Shown: positions 13,309 to 15,472 of the stretch, piece after piece
How positions within the stretch are numbered: the first letter of the stretch is position 1
How the letters are laid out: each line of letters starts with the position of its first letter
Source of the DNA: an uncultured Oscillibacter sp.
GTDB lineage: Bacteria; Bacillota; Clostridia; Oscillospirales; Oscillospiraceae
Direction: 5' to 3'
Length of the DNA: 15,472 bases
Assembly (NCBI GenBank): GCA_910585165.1
Contig: CAJUBX010000058.1
Location: 1 to 15,472 of the forward strand
The notes under the pieces: model-generated
Told to the model about the DNA's origin: nothing
Seen by the model: the letters and a program-made list of their open reading frames with translations, nothing else
The model's database searches: none
Program-made: the position numbers and the translations under genes

Positions 13309-13342
13309 AAACCACCGGAATTCAATGAATTTCGGTGGTTTT
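13308..13342 (+). terminator. Terminator after tRNA-Arg
   Basis: Arms AAAACCACCGGAATTC (13308-13323) and GAATTTCGGTGGTTTT (13327-13342), one mismatch, followed by further T. The stretch 13343-13456 holds no gene that I can support; it contains short TTTGACCCAA repeats (about 13391 and 13452) and probably the junction with the phage remnant. Confidence 0.85.
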
Positions 13343-13456
13343 TCTTTTGTTTTCTGCACTTTTTTGGTTGCGTTGGTTTTCGGTTCGTGGTTTGACCCAA
13401 GCCGTGACCCATACGGGAACTAAACTGTACCCAATAAAGTGGACACGAGAATTTGA

Positions 13457-13687
13457 CCCAAAGAAATCGACCGCATCGACAACGATGGAGACTATACCCC
13501 GGAAAATTGCCGCTGGGTGCCGCATGAGGCCCAGCAGAGCAACAAAGAGGACACCATTAGGATAACGTGCTTCGGGCAGACGCGGACATTGGCGGAATGG
13601 GCCACAATAACCGGCCTAAAGCGTAAGACCATCTGGCAACGCCTGCAAAGAGGCAAAAGCCCAGAAGAAGCACTGAAAACAAAATAG
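13457..13687 (+). pseudogene. C-terminal fragment of a phage HNH/AP2-type endonuclease-like protein
   Basis: An open frame of 76 codons begins right after an in-frame TGA at 13454-13456 and ends at TAG 13685-13687. It reads IDRIDNDGDYTPENCRWVPH, the block typical of phage HNH/AP2-domain proteins (family phrase: SIDRIDNxGNYxPxNCRW). A DNA-binding tail follows: RTLAEWATITGLKRKTIWQRLQRGKSPEEAL, a NUMOD-like helix-turn-helix. There is no start codon or ribosome site in a sensible place and the N-terminal half is missing, so this is a left-truncated relic of a phage or homing-endonuclease gene. Confidence 0.7.
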
Positions 13688-13695
13688 GTAAGCCG

Positions 13696-13721
13696 AAAAG
13701 CACCGAGAAATCGGTGCTTTT
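13696..13721 (+). terminator. Rho-independent terminator
   Basis: Perfect 11-bp arms AAAAGCACCGA (13696-13706) and TCGGTGCTTTT (13711-13721) with a GAAA tetraloop. It lies between the HNH-type relic and the phage structural genes. Confidence 0.85.
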
Positions 13722-13764
13722 CTGTTTATAATCCCAAATTCACCAATAGGAAGGAGGTGTAAGC

Positions 13765-15034
13765 ATGGCAAATAAATTGGAGGATTTAGAAGTAACCAAA
13801 GTCGACTTTGTAGATCAAGGCGACAACAAACGCGCAAATCTTCTGCTTTTTAAGCGCAAACCGGGAGAGGCAGCAGCCGAACCGAAACAGCAGGAAAAGG
13901 TCGGGGGCTTCTTCCGCAGCGTGGTCGCCGCCATCGCCAAATCCATCGGGGCCACCGAGGAACAGGTCGACGCGGCCATGGAGGAAATCGCCAAGGGGGG
14001 ACAGCGTCACCTTCGGCGAAAAAATGGCCCAGCGGCAGCTTCGCAGAACGGCGGACGAAATATGGGATTATTGCTACGCGTTGGAGGAAAGCCTTTGCAA
14101 CATTTTGAGGGATCAGGAAATCCCCGCGGAGGAGAAGCCCACGCTGATGACACAGAGCTGCGCGGAGTTTACCGCGGCCGTGTCGGCGGCAATCCCGAAA
14201 TGGTCGGCCGGCGTCCCGACGAAGGTGGAGAAATCGGTCGCGCAACCCATGACCGAGGAGCGCCTCCAGATCGCAAAAGAGGCCAGGGCCCGCCTGGATG
14301 ACATGATCCAGAAAGCGGAGCCCCCGGCCGCCCAGAGCGGCGCATCCGGCGAACAGCCGGAGAGCGCGCCCAGTGACCCCGAAAGCGACGACGAAACCGT
14401 CGCCAAGTCTATCACCGTGAAAGGAGAGCACACAGACATGAAGATCGACAAGAGCAAACTGTCCGCGGAGGAGCTGGCCGCCCTCGAAGCCATCGAGAAA
14501 AAGGCCGGCATCCCCGAGGAGACCCCCGCCGCCACCCCTGCGGCGACCGCCCCCGTCGTCAAGGCCGCGGAGCCCACCCCCGACGCCCCCGCCGGGGAGG
14601 CCGACGACATCTACAAGGGTATGCACCCCACCGTGGCGGAGGAGCTGAAGAACCTGCGGAAATTCCACAAGAAGACCGAGGACAGGGAAATCCTGGCCGT
14701 CGCCAAGAAGTACAAGTTTCTGGGCAAGAAGCCGGAGGAGCTGGCCCCCGTCCTCAAGAGCCTCAAGGCCGCCGGCGGCACCGCATATGCCGACATGATC
14801 GGCGTGTTGGACGCCAACCTGGCCGTCGTGCAGGCGTCCCCCGCATTCACCGAGATCGGAAAGCGCGGCGGCACCGGCGCCCCTGCGTCCGACGCGGACA
14901 CCGCCTGGGCCCAGATCGAGAAGAAGGCCAAAGAAATCCGCAAGAGCGCGCCCACCATGTCCTACACGGAGGCAATCGACAAAGCCTGTGAGCAGAACCC
15001 CGACCTCGTGCATCAGTACGAGAGCAACCGATAA
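13765..15034 (+). pseudogene. Phage structural protein (XkdF/scaffold-like), frameshifted at a G6 run
   Basis: A strong AGGAGG ribosome site precedes ATG 13765. The first frame reads VTKVDFVDQGDNKRANLLLFKRK (broken here: VTKVDFVDQG / DNKRANLLLFKRK) and then FFRSVVAAIAKSIGATEEQV. At 13995-14000 a run of six G shifts the frame. The next frame carries on smoothly: DSVTFGEKMAQRQLRRTADE, then a Glu/Ala/Pro-rich middle and DIYKGMHPTVAEELKNLRKF, to TAA at 15032-15034. With five G the gene would be one 422-aa protein. The N-terminus resembles the XkdF-type/capsid-scaffold proteins of clostridial phages, which act between portal and major capsid genes; this is recognition by pattern, not by a search. 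The C-terminal two thirds is highly charged and partly low-complexity, typical of scaffolds. Confidence 0.65.
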
Positions 15035-15047
15035 GGAGGATTAGATC

Positions 15048-15257
15048 ATGTATATCGGCACTTCCATCAATGAGAGCCCCGTCATTGCCGGGCAGGCGGG
15101 CGAGGCCATCACCAACGGCACCCTGCGTGCCGTCACCATGGACGCCGACGGCATCCCGCCGCCGCTGGTGCAAGTCCAGCCGCCGGACGCCCCCGGCGGA
15201 CGCTTATGGGCCACAGCCCGACAAAGGAGGACACACACATGCAGATCACCAATTTAA
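15048..15257 (+). CDS. Phage capsid-decoration-like ORF, probably shortened
   Basis: A 69-aa frame with a strong AAGGAGG site. The beginning, MYIGTSINESPVIAGQAGEA and then ITNGTLRAVTMDADG, looks like small DUF2190-type or head-decoration proteins encoded just before the major capsid gene. From about residue 38 the sequence becomes Pro/Arg-rich (PPPLVQVQPPD) and uses codons unlike the start, and it overlaps the next gene by 19 nt. I infer an internal deletion or frameshift that replaced the normal C-terminal half. Family assignment is tentative. Confidence 0.45.
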   Translation: MYIGTSINESPVIAGQAGEAITNGTLRAVTMDADGIPPPLVQVQPPDAPGGRLWATARQRRTHTCRSPI

Positions 15258-15421
15258 CCATCATCCAGGACGGCCAGGTCATCACCGCCACCAAATCCAA
15301 AGAGGCTGCCGTCAGCACAGCCCAGGCCCGCGCCAAAATGACCGGCGGCCCCGTTTCCGTTGTGGCCCGCCCCGACGACGGCAGCGACCGGGAGGTCATC
15401 TTCAACCCGGACGGCACCAAT
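15239..15421 (+). pseudogene. Small phage ORF interrupted by IS
   Basis: ATG 15239 follows AAAGGAGG at a good distance. Sixty codons (MQITNLTIIQDGQVITATKS, then AAVSTAQARAKMTGGPVSVV, ending NPDGT) are phage-like; then the IS begins. The frame continues open into the IS to the end of the window, so the true C-terminus is lost. No domain recognised. Its position after the decoration-like ORF suggests a head-region gene. Confidence 0.5.
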
Positions 15422-15472
15422 AGACCTCTTGCGAAATTACACGAAGCGGTCAAAATTGCAGATACCAGCGAT
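15422..15472 (-). mobile_element. Right end of a second ISL2-like element, inverted (cut by window edge)
   Basis: AGACCTCTTGCGAAATTA is the exact inverse of the end at 10619-10636, and the next bases encode, on the minus strand, the same transposase terminus (IAGICNFDR then FV and TAA). The copies differ in the seven or so bases around the stop codon, so they are relatives, not a fresh duplication. AAT at 15419-15421 fits the ANT target. Transposase transcription would run leftward, toward the phage genes. Confidence 0.85.

Noticed and set aside
13322..13525. 67-aa minus-strand frame after tRNA-Arg
   Set aside because: It crosses the likely phage junction and includes the tRNA terminator; no ribosome site or domain.
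1..15472. CRISPR array or phage-defence system
   Set aside because: No regularly spaced direct repeats were seen and no cas, restriction-modification, toxin-antitoxin or reverse-transcriptase-like coding was recognised.

Overview
The window looks like a piece of a GC-rich, anaerobic gut Firmicute (Clostridia). An Oscillospiraceae relative of the Flavonifractor/Lawsonibacter/Intestinimonas kind is my inference from GC-rich codon use with AGGAGG-type ribosome sites, tandem OmpR/VanR-type two-component systems, a DUF4340 protein, a monomeric group-B-like [FeFe]-hydrogenase and a zf-HC2/DUF4825-like anti-sigma factor. No species call is possible from sequence reading alone.

Layout. (1) 1-6184, all minus strand: two two-component systems. 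System A is a response regulator (2080-2778) overlapped by a long multi-pass histidine kinase that runs off the left edge (1-2105). System B is a three-gene operon, DUF4340 membrane protein (5108-6184), response regulator (4418-5095) and histidine kinase (3082-4317), read from a consensus-like promoter at 6239-6268. A dense run of palindromes (2871-3082) separates the two systems. (2) 6185-6609 is a divergent control region with an orphan rho-independent terminator (6435-6471) ahead of the hydrogenase promoter. (3) 6610-8151 is the [FeFe]-hydrogenase, followed by a strong terminator. (4) 8400-9996 is an ECF sigma factor overlapping its zinc-finger anti-sigma factor.

(5) From about 9997 the character changes to layered mobile DNA. 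A 5'-truncated IS5-type (ISL2-like) transposase remnant carries a 161-bp MITE (10353-10513, TTA duplication). Next is a remnant of an ICE-type accessory operon: amidoligase C-terminus, a small frameshifted ORF, an AIG2/gamma-glutamylcyclotransferase-like gene split by a complete 830-bp IS427-like element (11409-12238, TGA duplication), and a 126-aa hypothetical gene. Removing the MITE or the IS plus one target copy restores an uninterrupted protein in each case, so both insertions can be read to the base. (6) 13232-13308 is tRNA-Arg(ACG) with its own promoter and a terminator.

(7) From about 13457 to 15421 there is a decayed prophage: an HNH/AP2-type protein tail, a scaffold/XkdF-like structural gene frameshifted at a G6 run, a short capsid-decoration-like ORF, and a small ORF interrupted at 15422 by a second, inverted and diverged copy of the ISL2-like element, in which the window ends.

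Functionally, the left two thirds is ordinary chromosome: envelope sensing and signalling, hydrogen metabolism and an ECF stress switch. The right third is an insertion hotspot next to a tRNA gene, where ICE, phage and at least three IS5-family lineages have piled up and decayed. The least-understood intact unit is the DUF4340-RR-HK operon. The most interesting broken one is the amidoligase/AIG2 cluster.
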